Positions 48,480 to 60,122 are shown, numbered from the stretch's first letter. The stretch: 64,000 nucleotides of DNA from Gnetum montanum (GCA_015680685.1 MNCI01002923.1:951955-1015954), one strand, 5' to 3'. A program made the numbers and translations. Notes: generated by a model from the sequence alone, not told the origin.

Positions 48480-49520
48480 CAAACTAGGTTGGAAGCATCT
48501 AACACTAATTCCCCCTATCTATCATCCTTTGTAGGTCATCCTTCACTACAAAGAAAATGTCTGTGTCATGACTAGGTTGTTGATGATAATGACCAAAGTG
48601 CTCTAGTTTGAAGTATCTAGGTAATTAGGGATCATCCTTCATTGCTTGAGTGAGGTCTTTGGCTCTTTTACATAACCTCTTATGTTTCTTTCAATAAGCT
48701 TTGGTCATTTATTTATGTTGCATGCATCCACTTTTTAATAATTGGTCTAGTAACTCATATGGTTTCATAGGTAAGGTACTGTATTTGGCCCTATTCTTTC
48801 TTTCAAAGTTAGATCTAGTTGTTGTTGATGTAGTGGCCCTAGAGGTTGATGATTGATTATTGCAATCATTAGTGGTGACCTTGGATGGTTTGGCCCTTGG
48901 CCCCTAGTTCATTTTCTTTGTTTCTTTGGTCATAGTTGATACAACCACATTATTTTGTTTGCTCTTTTCTTTGTCTCTCTACAGATGTTGATTTTTTTAT
49001 GCTACATAGGATAGATCATGACTATCCTCTGCAACATCTCCTATGTTCTTAGTTTGTGAGAACACTTACTAAGAGACTACAGATCAAGGTAGTAGAGTTT
49101 GGAGTTGATAAAGTAATTCATTGCTTTCTTAAATATGGCGAACAAGTGGGTTTTGGCTATAGGCTCTAGTATTTTATTCAGTAGTTCATTTCATTGTTGG
49201 ATGAACTTTTTTATGGGTTATAAGGACCCCTACTTGACCTTCATGAGTTGGTCAAGCATTGTGTTAGGCTTCAAGTTATACTTGAAGTAGTTGATAAACT
49301 GAGCTACTAAGTCCTCTAAAGAGGATATGGATCCTCTAGGTAATGCACGGTACTAATCCAGTGCTTTCCTAGTCAAAGACATAGGGAAAATCCTCATGAT
49401 GGTATGAGGCTATGGCTACAAGATTAAGCATTTAGATTGAAAGGTAATAAGGTGAGCATTAGGATCACCTTTTCCATTATATTTACTAAATTTGAAAATA
49501 GGAATAGTAGGAGGAAGTAT
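48480..49520 (-). pseudogene. Element F gag (capsid and knuckle-like end)
   Basis: Minus-strand translation gives FSKYNGKGDPNAHLITFQSKC (near 49450-49510), YRALPRGSISSLEDLVAQF (near 49310), YNLKPNTMLDQLMKVK (near 49250) and THLFAIFKKAMNYFINSKLYYLDL (near 49130), the usual gag order of Tat elements. A YHxxPSHDTD..-like block with a DDLQRMI-like tail lies near 48520-48600. Stops are frequent. Confidence 0.72.
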
Positions 49521-50123
49521 CAAGGGTAGGACTATAGGACTTATGGAAAGGTCCTAGTAGAAGTCCATAATCTTGATAGTTTGTGAGGTAGAGGTTTAAG
49601 CCTCTTCAACTTCTTCATTAGGTCCTAGATTATTAGAAAGGCTTGATCTAGACCTTGTGATGGCCCTGTTGGTTGTGGGGTTTGTACATAAGGTTGTGGC
49701 ATTTTTTGTGAGGCTTGTGCCTTTACTATGATAGAAGGAAGTGGTTGCGTTATGGTTGTGGTTTGTGGGTTAAATAAGGAAAAGGATGTTTATGCTAATA
49801 CTTGAGGCATAAGTGGGATAAATGGGTTGTGTGACCCCTAAGTTTCTTGAGATTCCATGGTGGGCCTTGCATGAGTAGTTAATGGATTTGTGGCATGAAA
49901 AAAAACCACCGTTGATGGTTGCACAGATTAATGCCATGTGGAAAATAGCATAGATGGATTATGGATCATAGTTTGTGGCATTAATTTAGTTTGATGCATG
50001 ACTATAACTAGTGTTGGATTAGTTGTGGAAGATGGTGACACCATGCCCATGGAGAAAAAAAAAAGCATGAGGGGGAGGCTCAATGGCCTTGGGGGTTGCT
50101 TGTTGGAATAATTTCCCTAGGAT

Positions 50124-50525
50124 TTATTTAGGTCCTGATTCTACTCTAAAGTCATCCTTCTCTTCCCATGGTTCCTCAAAGCTATGTTTTTCATATTCTT
50201 CCTCCATATAAATCAATTGGGCTACTATACCCACATAGATATTAGATAGAAGTATCTTATCATAGGAGGAAGGGATGTACTCCTTACCATTATGATGGAT
50301 AAGTTTAAACTCCCTTTTGGATTCTACTTCCAAACATGAAATCAACATGCCAACTTGTATTTTTACATAAATGAAGTCATATTGGTCTTCATTTATGACT
50401 ACAGAATTAGGAATTTTTCCTTTGACCCTCAAATATTTCCTACATTCAATGATAGCATGATCTTTAGGGTCATATACCCTCATGGCTTGTTGGCTAGGAC
50501 CTTCACTAGTGAAGGTAAGAGGCAA
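50124..50525 (-). CDS. Intact 133-codon open frame upstream of gag in element F, unknown
   Basis: This minus-strand frame starts MPLTFTSEGPSQQAM and stays open for 133 codons, which is unusual in so decayed an element. It is hydrophilic with an acidic C-terminal part (MEEEYEKHSFEEPWEEKDDF) and shows no signal peptide or membrane segment. It lies between the 5' leader and gag, so it may be the N-terminal extension of gag or a separate leader ORF. I do not recognise it. Its openness may be chance or recent decay. Confidence 0.4.
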   Translation of the reverse strand: MPLTFTSEGPSQQAMRVYDPKDHAIIECRKYLRVKGKIPNSVVINEDQYDFIYVKIQVGMLISCLEVESKREFKLIHHNGKEYIPSSYDKILLSNIYVGIVAQLIYMEEEYEKHSFEEPWEEKDDFRVESGPK

Positions 50526-50699
50526 CCTGGTAGATTGCTAGAAAGACATGGCTATGGTGTTGAGAATGGCTTAAAACAAGGCTATAAATGATAAAATAGA
50601 AGTAAATTCTAGTGAATGAAATTCAAAGGTGTTTAAAGAAAACAAAAATGATTAAAAATNACCCCTTTACAAAAAATGAAAAGTTGAAAATTTTGGTAA

Positions 50700-51700
50700 C
50701 AAGCCTTACCTAGGTTGGCCTCCAAACTACCTCTACATTGAGTATGGTAGGTGGTAGGTGGGAGGGAGGGGGGGGGGGGGGGGGGGGGCTCTTGGATCAT
50801 GGAGATGAGAGGTCCCNAGGGATGGTAAAAGAAAGGGGATGAAATAATGGAAATCTTAACACTTCTAGATCAACAATTAGGAGAGGGGGGAAAATCAAAG
50901 TGGAGATTTGGATTTTCCTCTAAAACTTGGTTTTGGTAGGCTGCCAATTTTCTCAGCTTGGAAAAATGGAGGGAAGTTTACTTTCAAAAGTTTGGTATTT
51001 TCCAGAAGGGATACACCACCCATTTTAGAAGCTAAAAAATATTGAAATTGGTAGCAAAAAGAAAAGGAGAAAGATTTTAAAAGTAGCTTTTGGGCTGAAA
51101 AATTCATAGCAATTGTTGTAAAAAATCACTACCCAACCACTTGCAACTTCCATGCTGTAGTTTTGATCATAGGGAAAGGGGAAACATTGATCTTTTATGA
51201 GTTATAAAAATATGAAAAAAGGGGCTTTAAATTTACAATGTTGACATTAGGAAGAGCTGGTATTAAGCCTTTCCCATGTTGGCCTTCCCAATTTCTTCTA
51301 CACTAGGTATGGTAGGGGGAAAGAAGGGGGTAAGATAATTGGAATCTCACACCTCATACACAATGTTTTCAAGGGGAAAGGCTAAAAACTCAATGTGAAA
51401 AGTTGGTATTTCCCACTAAGAATTTAGTTTTTTATAGGTTGTTAATTTTCTCAGCTTGGAAAAATGGGGAGAAAATAACTTCCAAAAGTTTGATAATTTT
51501 TGGAAGGGTTGTATCATCAATTTTAGAAGCTGAAAAAGATTAAAATTGGCAAAACAAAGAAAAGGGAAAAAGGTTTCAATGCTAGCTTTGGGGCTGAAAA
51601 AATTTATAGTAGTTGCTATGAAAAGCCACTGCCCAACCACTTGCAACTTCCATGTTGCAGTTTTGGTCACAAAGGGGAGGGGGGAGACCACTATTGGTTC
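50700..51700. repeat. Tandem duplication of about 500 bp in the F 5' leader
   Basis: The segment 50700-51190 recurs at about 51262-51700 in the same order: GTTGGCCT, a TAGGTATGGTAGG-like word, CTCAGCTTGGAAAAATGG, TTTTAGAAGCT and AACCACTTGCAACTTCCATG. The offset is about 500 bases in the main part and larger at the left end, where a G run is inserted in the first copy. Confidence 0.8.
50768..50788. repeat. Homopolymer run of 21 G
   Basis: An uninterrupted G run on the plus strand inside the first copy of the leader duplication, with unresolved bases at 50660 and 50817 nearby. Length in the assembly is unreliable. Confidence 0.8.
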
Positions 51701-51792
51701 TTGAAAGTCTTGGCTACAAGGAATCAAAGAAAATCTTGCAAATGGCAACATTTGCAATGCAGAAGAATAGATATAGTCATAGAATTTAATTG

Positions 51793-51813
51793 GAGGCCCT
51801 TCTTCTAGTGCTA
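51793..51813 (-). promoter_or_regulatory. Element F primer binding site
   Basis: The minus strand reads TAGCACTAGAAGAAGGGCCTC about 13 bases after the LTR end. Element G has TGGCACTAGAAGGAGGGCC at the same distance (59966-59984). Conservation at this position marks it as the primer site. I could not assign the tRNA. Confidence 0.7.
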
Positions 51814-51826
51814 AGGGAAATTACTA

Positions 51827-53256
51827 TGACTAGAAAATTCGATTGCTAGAAAAAAGTCAAAGGGAATTCGGTGCATAGTAGTTTCTCAACCCATGAATCC
51901 CTAGGGTCTTCATGAAAAAATGGGATTCAAGGCATCCTAGCCACTTCAGTAGATTAACCAAGGACTTGGGGGGTTTTTGAAATAATGTAATTAAATGAAA
52001 TGCAAAAGCTAATAATAGATCTGAATAATGCATAGAAAATAAATAGATATATCTTGCACACAAAACCCAAAACTTGAAAATTTATTAAGCAAAAATAAAA
52101 AATAAGTTAGAGATATGTGTATAAATAGTACTTGAATGGGCAGTAGGGGGTTCACTTGGATGAGGATTTGGAATTTGTTAAAGTTGATGCACTCAACTCC
52201 ATGATCTGGATGTCTTGCCACTCTCGAAGCTATCAAACCTCATGTGTTGCAATCTCAAATTTGTAATGCTAGTTATGGTGGAGGGTGAGAAAAGTAAAAA
52301 ATTTTGTTTCCAAAGTGCTCCAAGCTATGGTTTGAGAATCTCAAAAATGTAGCATTGATACCCAAAATCCACAAGTCTCAAGGCTATAATGATTTCACAC
52401 TCGGGTTCAAGAGAATGCAAACATGGGAGATTGCAAGAACTCTTAAGTGCTTGAGAATGCCCTAGTGTGGAATCATAGAAAATTTTATTTTAAGTGTTGA
52501 ATTGAAAATATTTGCTTCTATTAAAATTATTGAACTTGTAAATGGTGTTTGAGGCTAGTTTTTATAGGTCTTAGGGCATGAATGGGGTTACAAAATGGCT
52601 ATAAATTTCTACCTTGTTTATGTGAGGGTGGTGCCCAAATTTTGGGGGTTACTATACATAGTAATTTTCTTCCCCCATGGCCATTCCATTCACTATAAAT
52701 AGTAATTAGGGCACACCTTCCACATTGGAGATGAATTTTCCATGCTAAGCTTTCCACCATGCTTGTTGAATTGGCTAGTTAACATTGATGTGCATAAAGT
52801 GATGAATTTTGGCTTTTGTGGCTTCCATGATAGGGGATGCAATTTTCAATGCTGGGGAAAAACTTGCGTGCTGAGGGGGAAAATTTTCTAGGTTGTGCAT
52901 GCTAAAGGGAGAAAGTTTCCAAAACTTCCATCCTTCCATGCTGGGGATGGATGAGATTTACCCACTGCATGTGTTTCTAGCATAGAAAAGTGTATAACCC
53001 CCATAAAACCCATCAAATTACCTTTCTCCCCCCCNCCCAAGCCTAAATATAGACACTAGGTGCCTTATTTTTTACTTGAGAAATGAGGCTTTGACCACTT
53101 ATGAGGCATTTTTCAGCCCCAAAAGTATAAAGTATGTGAAATTTCCCATTGTGGGATACAATATTCACATTTACAATGATGTTTTACCTTAGGCTTCATG
53201 GGGTGAAAGCTACATGATGAAAATTTGCTATAACATGCAAATTTTTTTGATGTTTC
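51827..53256 (-). repeat. Element F 5' LTR
   Basis: Aligns with 32611-34090. TGACTAGAAAATTC at 51827 is the inner end (minus CTAGTCA) and the outer end is near GATGTTTC at 53256. A TATA-like word on the minus strand lies near 52560. An unresolved base at 53035 sits in a C run. Confidence 0.88.
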
Positions 53257-53637
53257 TTTTACAACTATCAATTCTTCTAAATCCAACTTTGAACTATTGA
53301 TCTTTATTTTCCACTCTAGGAACCCTAACCAATACCTTAGTGTAGTTGAATTCTAAATGATGATCACTTGTTTCTGGTCTACATGCACCACAAAAGCTAC
53401 TTTAACTAATGAATAGCTATTTATTAAGCCTACACATTCCATCACACTAGGGTAGGGATTCTTTGAACCTAAAGCACAAAAAATTCCTACCCTATCAAAC
53501 TTTTTAAAATACCTCACACATTCTTCCTCAAAAAGCCACTGTTGAGCACTTTGTGTCTCGCTAGTGGATCTTACCTCAAACTCCTCAACTACTCCCATCA
53601 TGTCAATGAACTTGGCATGATTAATGCTTAATTTCAG
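53257..53637 (-). pseudogene. Antisense reading frame in element E, second exon (N-terminal part)
   Basis: The minus strand exon starts at 53637 after a clear acceptor with a branch-point-like word (TGCTAACTTGTAG). It encodes LKLSINHAKFIDMMGVVEEF, then an open stretch with VRYFKKFDRVGIFCALGSKN and SLVKVAFVVHVDQKQVIII, and one stop at 53353. The frame runs to the F insertion point and continues in 32610-32500. I do not recognise the protein. Confidence 0.55.
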
Positions 53638-53734
53638 CTACAAGTTAGCATAAACCACTATTAGCTAATCTCTTTTTTATTTTCTAACTTCTAAAAATAA
53701 TAAAAATAAAAAAAATTGACTAACTTCTACTTAT

Positions 53735-53817
53735 CCTTTTTCCTTAGGATAATCCTTGATCACTTTGACCACTTTATGTTTTCTCCATGGACTTCACTTC
53801 ATACTAGATGAAGCCAC
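53735..53817 (-). pseudogene. Possible first exon of the antisense frame of element E
   Basis: The minus strand reads (V/M)ASSSMKxSPWRKHKVVKVIKD, followed by a purine-rich end and then a T/A-rich 100-base intron before the acceptor at 53638. The start codon reads GTG, explained by one A-to-G change or by a start elsewhere. Tentative. Confidence 0.35.
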
Positions 53818-56035
53818 CCTCTATTATTATATTCATTCCAAAACTCTTCGAACCTCAATCTGTTATGCTATGTGCTAAAATGGGACATCACCTTAGGTCT
53901 CTAATTTTGATTCTGGGAGAGATCTTGTAACAAGTTTTGTAAAAAAGATAAATGATCAGGACTTTGCACATTTGGATCATTGAACCTACATAAGAAAGCT
54001 CCAGTGGTAGTTTGTTTTAGATAACAAAAAAAATAACTTTTCTAAGCACTTGAACTTCTAATTGACCTCTAAAAAAAATTTGAGAGCATGTTGGGTTAGA
54101 CATTACCTTGAAAATTTGAGTTTCAAGTAGCAGTGTGCTATTATCACTAAATTATCAATATTCTCTTCTCTCTCATAGCTTGTCCATGAATTTCCTATAT
54201 ACATAGATGTCCTTTGATAACTCTTTAATGTCTAACCATAGCTTAAATATGATATCTATGAGTTTAATAGAAAATCTTGGAAGGATGGTCTCTAGTGCTT
54301 GCAAAATCACCTCTTTTCTTAGCCTAATCTAAATCATTATGTGGATGTGCATCATGTATAACTTTCAAAAGTATGTAGCTCACTTTATTTCTAACAACTT
54401 AGCTAACATAAGCATGTTATTTTCAAATAGGGACTTGCTTAATATTGGACTTGACTTCCTCTACTTATTTACTAGGATGCTTCTTTCATCCAAAAAAAGA
54501 AGTACATAGGCTTGATCATAAGGATACTATGTGTTGTAACATCCCTAACATACAAACATACAACTTTGACATAAAAAAACATAGTCTCACAACAAAACAT
54601 ACTTTACATCATGTTAATTTTACATTGAAATTATCCTAAGTTTTATACATGGTACATTAAATTCTAACTCATCACTCTGATGTCTTACATTGAAAATATA
54701 AATTTGATGTACAAAGTCACTTTTATACTTAGATGTTTGAAAAAAAATCCACCTCAAAACTTCCTTTTTATACTATCATTTTTATGCTTTACATCAATAT
54801 AAATTAATGTGGGTTGTCAAAATTAAAATAAGAAATTTGGAAAAAATATCTACTACAACTCTAACGTTTTATATTATTTCTTTTGATGTAGAATGTAATC
54901 TTATTTTCTACGTGGTGTTTGCCAAAGACATCCCACCCTTATGTTAAAATTCTTTACATTCCACATTGAGAAGCACTTTTGACATGCAACATTGTTTTAT
55001 CCCTCCCTAATACTTGGCACTTGTCAAAAGCACTCTCACATTGAAGGCTCACATTATGTTCTTTCCATGTCATGTTCTTTGTGAGAAAAACCCCAAAATC
55101 ACATTTTTTCAGGATTTTGCAAAAATGATTACAAGTATACTCATGAAGATGTCAATTTTGCTACATGTTCAGTTGTACCTTATGCATTTGATAGATTCAA
55201 CTAAGAAAAATGCAAAATCACAAAAGTTTTTGCTATAGTTATGTTGTTGCTTAAAGCACTATAGCAACAACGTTAAATTTATCATTCTACTTAATTTCTT
55301 CACAAAAATCTTCTACAAAATCTAGATTTTGATGTGTTTTCAATAAATCAGCAAGATTAACTATAAAATTAATGCATCTACTCAATTTCTAGTTGTTTAT
55401 TTTAAAATTTTCCAAAAGCCCTCAAAACTTAGGCTACATAATATGGTTCTTGATCCCATGATAAAAGTTCACCAAAAGCTTAAAACCTAAGCTAGAAAAT
55501 TAGTTTACATTGCTAAACAAGATCAGATCCAAGCCTAGTGTTACATCTAGCTAGCAAGATCTTGTAAAATTTGCAAAATTTCAAGAACAACCATTATGAT
55601 GAAATAATAATAATAGTAAAACTTAGTAAAATTTTTAGGATTTGAGTAACTTCCATCTAATCTTTGGAAAGAGGTAAGGAGTGTTGAGGTAATCCCTTGT
55701 TGCTAGTGGACCTAGTCCTAGTCCCTTGCCTATTGTTATTGCCACTTTTCATACTATTTTTGGAAACTTACTTCATTATCACTTTACTTAATCATGCATC
55801 GATTCTCAAATGTTCCTACTAAAAATAAAAGCTTTCATGTCTAACGTTTCCTTTGACATCTCTTTTATAGCTTAGAAATGATGCATGCATAGGACTTTTG
55901 ATGTCTACTAGCTTTTGACATTTTTTCTAAATTGGTAAAATTGAGCTCTTGATTCTAGCCCAAGTGAAGATACCTACCTATCCAAATTATCTACTTCTCT
56001 CTATAACTTTTACTCTTCTCTTATTTCTTTCATAG
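53818..56035. other. AT-rich region with no recognised gene
   Basis: No RT, RNase H or host gene motif on either strand. If E once had RT here it is deleted or beyond recognition. Short open stretches (for example 54445-54639 and 55014-55238, plus) have random composition. Confidence 0.45.
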
Positions 56036-56039
56036 GATC

Positions 56040-56935
56040 TTAACATGTCTCAGATTAAATGGTCCTTTAAAAAATGGGATTTAGATCTCATTAATACCAT
56101 TAGCCCTCCTTCATCTACTAGACACTAATATATTCTAATTTTTATGGGATATTTAACTAAGTGGGTAGAAGTTATTTCTTTGCATTCCACCAAGTCTTAC
56201 TTCACGTGCCACTTCATCCTTGACCATATCATAACCTACTTCGATGTACCTCTCCAAATTGTAATTAACAATGAACCTCAGTTCAAAAGTAAGGATGTAG
56301 CTTATTTTTGTTTTATTTATCACATCACTCAATATTTTTCATCACGATATTACTCTTAGTCTAATGGCCAGGTTGAATCCACCAATAAAACTTTTATTTT
56401 CTTTCATTGTACCATGGTCAATAAAATCCAATGTAGTTGGCACACATAGCCATCTTATGCTATGATACCACTTTTGTCTAACTATTGATAATATTACATA
56501 TTTCCTAACCTATGGTTTTGAGGTAATTTTCTTGCTTGAGCTCTATTTTCCATCTTTCCACATTACTCTACATGATTGGTGTTTAGATCAGGATAACAAC
56601 GACATGCAATGCATTGAGTTGGAGCTTCTTAAAGAACATTGGCAAGCTACTCTTCACCACTTGCATGAATATCAAACATATATTTAGTGCCATTACTCTA
56701 TACATATTTAAGTTAGAAAAATTCATGAAGTTGATATGATGCTTCACCATTTTTCAAACTCTAGAGATACAAACTTCTCTTCCAACTGGTAGGGTCCTTT
56801 TCTTGGTAGTTTAGTCTTTAGAAAATGGCACCTACATTTTGTTTGATCTAGAAAAACATCAATTTCTAGATCCTATCAATACAATCTTTCTTAAGTACTA
56901 TTATATGTAGCCAAGCTACAACATTAAACTTGTTG
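56040..56935 (+). pseudogene. Integrase fragment, plus strand (possibly element E)
   Basis: WDLDLINT (first Asp), GYLTKWVEVISL, VPLQIVINNEPQF (second Asp changed to Asn) and NGQVESTNKTF (Glu) are in order from 56080 to 56390, an integrase core. A degraded C-terminal part with WxGPFLGS lies near 56790-56815. It is forward like element E and lies 2.2 kb after the antisense exons, so it may be the far end of E, but no direct link can be shown. Confidence 0.75.
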
Positions 56936-57084
56936 GCTATTCAAGACTGAATGAGTGTTCTCTTAGTGACACTTTGCTATTTACTATGTCAATATAATAG
57001 GTTTGCTCTAAATCCTATTTTTCTTACAATATTTTTCTACCCTCTATTTATCTCATATTTTTCTCTTTTTCTAGCTACTCATTT

Positions 57085-57964
57085 TGATGAAGCATCAAAG
57101 TGTCATGTTGACGTGATGTTGCCCTATCAATAGGGCTACGTCAATGTAGCATTTGTTGCATTTATGAGGTCCCATCAATGTAGCACCCTAATAAATTCTA
57201 TAAATACTTGCTCACCCATCATGTTTAGGGGGTATGTCTTGTCATAGTTGTAGCAGAGCACTTGTAGTTTTGTCATTTGAGAGTTAAAATATTTTTCTAA
57301 GTGCCTGCAACAAGAGTTAGAAAGTGTACGAATCTTTATTTGAGCATTGATGTACTTGAGCACAACAGTGTGAAAGATAATAAAGACAAGCCTTTTGATA
57401 AACCTTGCAACACTTTGAAATAGATTAATTATTTATTCATGAATTTAATATTTTATGTGATTTTTCTTAATTTTTAAGTAATTAAATAATTAATTATGCT
57501 AAACTAAGCTAGATTAAGTAGTGATTAAGCACATAAGTATGACCACTTTGAGCATGTGCATGACACTTGATAATCCTAGTAACGCTTAATGTTTGGTAAT
57601 CTAGTAGCATTATTTGTGTTTAGGATGTGTACAGAAAATGAAATTGAATGTTTATGTTAGGATTAATTAGGTGTAATTAGTTAAATTAAATTTAGCAATT
57701 AAATGACTTCATTCCTTTCATCCTTTATTTGAAGCACCCAAAACATAAAACATAAAAATAATAAAAATCATATGCCTTGATTACACTTAACTTTACCTTT
57801 ACATATCACAAGTGTAATTGGGAAGACAATGAATGATTGTTAGGGCAAGTTTACTCTCTAGAGGCTATTGTACTGAAAGACATAGACTTCATGGAATTTG
57901 ATAGCTCATGTGTGAATGCTTAGTGATTCATATGGTTGAGCGTAGGGGTACTTGCCGCTCATCA
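57085..57964 (+). repeat. Element D 5' LTR (Athila-like)
   Basis: Starts TGATGAAGC and ends CGCTCATCA. Its 3' half aligns with the LTRs of B and C (GGGAAGACAATGAATGATT, CATATGGTTGAGCGTAGGGG). A TATAAATA box lies near 57203 and an AATAAA signal near 57380. Its length (880) equals that of element C. The U3 has a repeated ATCAATGTAGCA/GTCAATGTAGCA word instead of the GATATC boxes. Confidence 0.85.
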
Positions 57965-57965
57965 T

Positions 57966-57984
57966 TGGTGCCATTGCTAGGGAT
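57966..57984 (+). promoter_or_regulatory. Element D primer binding site (tRNA-Asp type)
   Basis: TGGTGCCATTGCTAGGGAT begins one base after the LTR and differs from the tRNA-Asp complement at three positions. Confidence 0.82.
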
Positions 57985-58118
57985 TCTTTTTGTTTGAAAC
58001 GTGTACTATTTAGGTATAGTGAAAATCATTAACATTGTTGGATGAACCCTAAGGTCAAAATCATTCTAAAAATAAATATAATAATTTAAGCACACTAATA
58101 ACTTATTTTTATTATAGA

Positions 58119-58300
58119 ATGTATTATTCTCATAGGTCTGTTGATACTAAACCATTAGTGCCTCAAGAATGTAAGGTGTTATATACTCATTTAGATGAGT
58201 ATGTGCCTAACTTCACCTTCATCTTGCACCAAGATGAACAACTATGGTGGAGAGATATGGACGGCAACATTGTAATGCCTTCTAATAAATTTGTGCCTAG
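58119..58300 (+). pseudogene. Element D gag, N-terminal part, cut by element G
   Basis: The frame starts MYYSHRSVDTKPLVP and carries YTHLDEYVPNFTFILHQDEQ then WWRDMDGNIVMPSNKFVP, the same block as in B and C gag. At 58301 the sequence changes to the LTR of element G, and nothing further of D is seen in the window. Confidence 0.8.
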
Positions 58301-58383
58301 TGAAACACCACCAATTTTAGGCCTCAGCACTTCAATTGCAAACTTGTCTAAGTGTTAAAACTATGCAAAATTTTCTAAGTGTT

Positions 58384-58830
58384 GGTGTTATGCTCCCTAG
58401 TGTAGCCAGCGTAGTAGGCATCAAGGCCTATTTTGCAAAAAAAATTTCTAAGTGCCAATAGTAGCTACATGAAATTTTTTCTAAGTATGTCTTGCTATGC
58501 TCTCACCTTGCCTACTATGCTCTAGAGTGTAGCTAGTGTAGCACACACTTCCATGGCCAGTTTGCCCAAGTGCCAAGCTAGGGGTTGTCAAGATTGCTTG
58601 GGATGGACAAAATAGTTTGGCAAATTCTCTATCTCCTAGGTTGCTACACTTTGCTATACTCTAGAGCATAGCTAGCATAGCACACTCTTCAGTGGCCATT
58701 TTTGCCTAAGTGTTAGGCAAGAAGCCATCAACCTAGCTCAACATGGAAGAGGCATTTGGCAAATTTTTTAACTCCTAAGGCCATCCCTCCTACTATGCTC
58801 TAGAGTGTAGCTAGTGTAACACGAACAAAG
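58384..58830. repeat. Tandem repeat of about 135 bp, 4 copies, in G LTR
   Basis: The landmark TATGCTCTAGAGTGTAGCTA then GTGTAGCAC recurs near 58389, 58517, 58652 and 58795 with spacing 128-143. Between landmarks each unit has CCATGGCCAGTTTGCCTAAG-like and TTTGGCAAATT-like words. Confidence 0.75.
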
Positions 58831-58883
58831 ATTACAATATTCACCAAATTCTTATAAGTGTCCATGCTATGCCCTATCCCCAA

Positions 58884-59056
58884 GCAGTGTCCCATGTCCC
58901 ACACATAACATGAGATGAGTGTAGTAGTTAGCATCTTGTGTCTTGCACGTAACATGGGATGAGCATAGTAGCCAATGTCTCATGTCTTCCATAGAACATA
59001 GGATGAGTGTAGTAGCCAGCATCCCATGTCCCACATGTAACATGGGATGAGTGTAG
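58884..59056. repeat. 44-bp tandem repeat, 4 copies, in G LTR
   Basis: The unit CCCATGTCCCACATGTAACA then TGGGATGAGTGTAGTAGCCAGCAT is repeated four times. Each unit can fold on itself because CCCATGT and ACATGGG are complementary. It lies 95 bases upstream of the TATA box. Confidence 0.85.
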
Positions 59057-59965
59057 TGGCTAGACTTAGAAAATTTCTAAATTTTTCTTGTGGTCCCACT
59101 TACTGCACTACCACATGATGCCCAATCCACATCTTGGGATGACCCTAGCCCTATAAATACCCCTATGCCCTAATGTTTCAAGGGGCTGGCTTCCATTTTT
59201 CACCGGTTGGTAGTTGGCACTTTCATTTGGCATTTGGCATTTTGGTATCCTAGCACTTAGCTCCATGGGAAAATGATACCAGAGCACACCACACCAGCAA
59301 AGAGGCATAGTTGCACCACATGGTACACTGCAGCCCCATTGTATCTTGCATAACACTGCATGGTACAACACGGTAGCCAACTCAGCAAGCATAGTTCATC
59401 ATGGAGAGTACTAGACTTCATGGCTTGACACCACCAAGATTGTGACTGCACTCCCACTATTCTTTTTATACACTATGTACCTTTTAAGACCCTTTTTGAA
59501 TTAACTATGCTTCCATTTTGGGCTATGTTCCATTTCTCTTTCCTATTTCTAGCATTTTATTACATTTTTCTTACATATTTTCACATTTTTTCATGCATTG
59601 TCACATTGTACTATGTTTGGGTGGTAGTCTTTGTGGGTTGACACTCATGTTTTGGTCAAAACCCTTAGCTATGATCACCCCCATTCTATGGCTACACTCT
59701 ACACTTAACATCAAAAAACACTACTTTGACACTTAGCACCATTTTACATTATTTGCATTTGCATTTCAGCTAACCATGCCACCCCCTAGTTGCACCCATT
59801 GCCTTGGTTGCAACCGATAAAGTTCCTATTCAATTGACAAGATCATTTAGTGTGATTTGCCTCCATTTTCCAGCAAGGCCCTTAGGTGAAGATAGGGTTA
59901 AGGTTGTGCATCTATTGAATCCCTCAATGATTCTAGCCACTTATGTTTTTGGTCATTCTAGTTTT

Positions 59966-59984
59966 TGGCACTAGAAGGAGGGCC
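59966..59984 (+). promoter_or_regulatory. Element G primer binding site
   Basis: TGGCACTAGAAGGAGGGCC, conserved with the F site at 51793-51813. The tRNA is not identified. Confidence 0.7.
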
Positions 59985-60122
59985 TCACCATTTCTTTCTG
60001 CATTTTTTGATTGGAACTTAACCAAAACTCTAGATGCTCCAAAGAGTGTAACAAGTTCTAAGAGCATAACAAGCTCTAGCATAGCAAGCATAGCACCAGA
60101 GTTAGCCATTTTCAACAGCTTT

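Larger units (their letters stand above)
32611..53256 (-). mobile_element. Element F: large Tat-like LTR retrotransposon, minus strand, 20.6 kb
   Basis: LTRs at 32611-34090 and 51827-53256 flank, in minus-strand order, a primer site, a 5' open frame, gag, protease, a long middle segment, RT, archaeal-type RNase H and integrase, then a polypurine tract. The middle segment (about 37545-46690) holds a tandem array and an opposite-strand spliced gene-like unit. Such size and a second RNase H are typical of the Tat/Ogre branch. It inserted into the antisense frame of element E. Confidence 0.88.
58301..59955 (+). repeat. Element G 5' LTR
   Basis: Starts TGAAACACCAC exactly like the F LTR and ends GGTCA before a 10-base spacer and the primer site. 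A TATAAATA box is at 59152-59159. Its U3 contains two tandem arrays (58384-58830 and 58884-59056). Its length is 1655 against about 1430-1480 for F, the excess being in the arrays. Confidence 0.8.
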
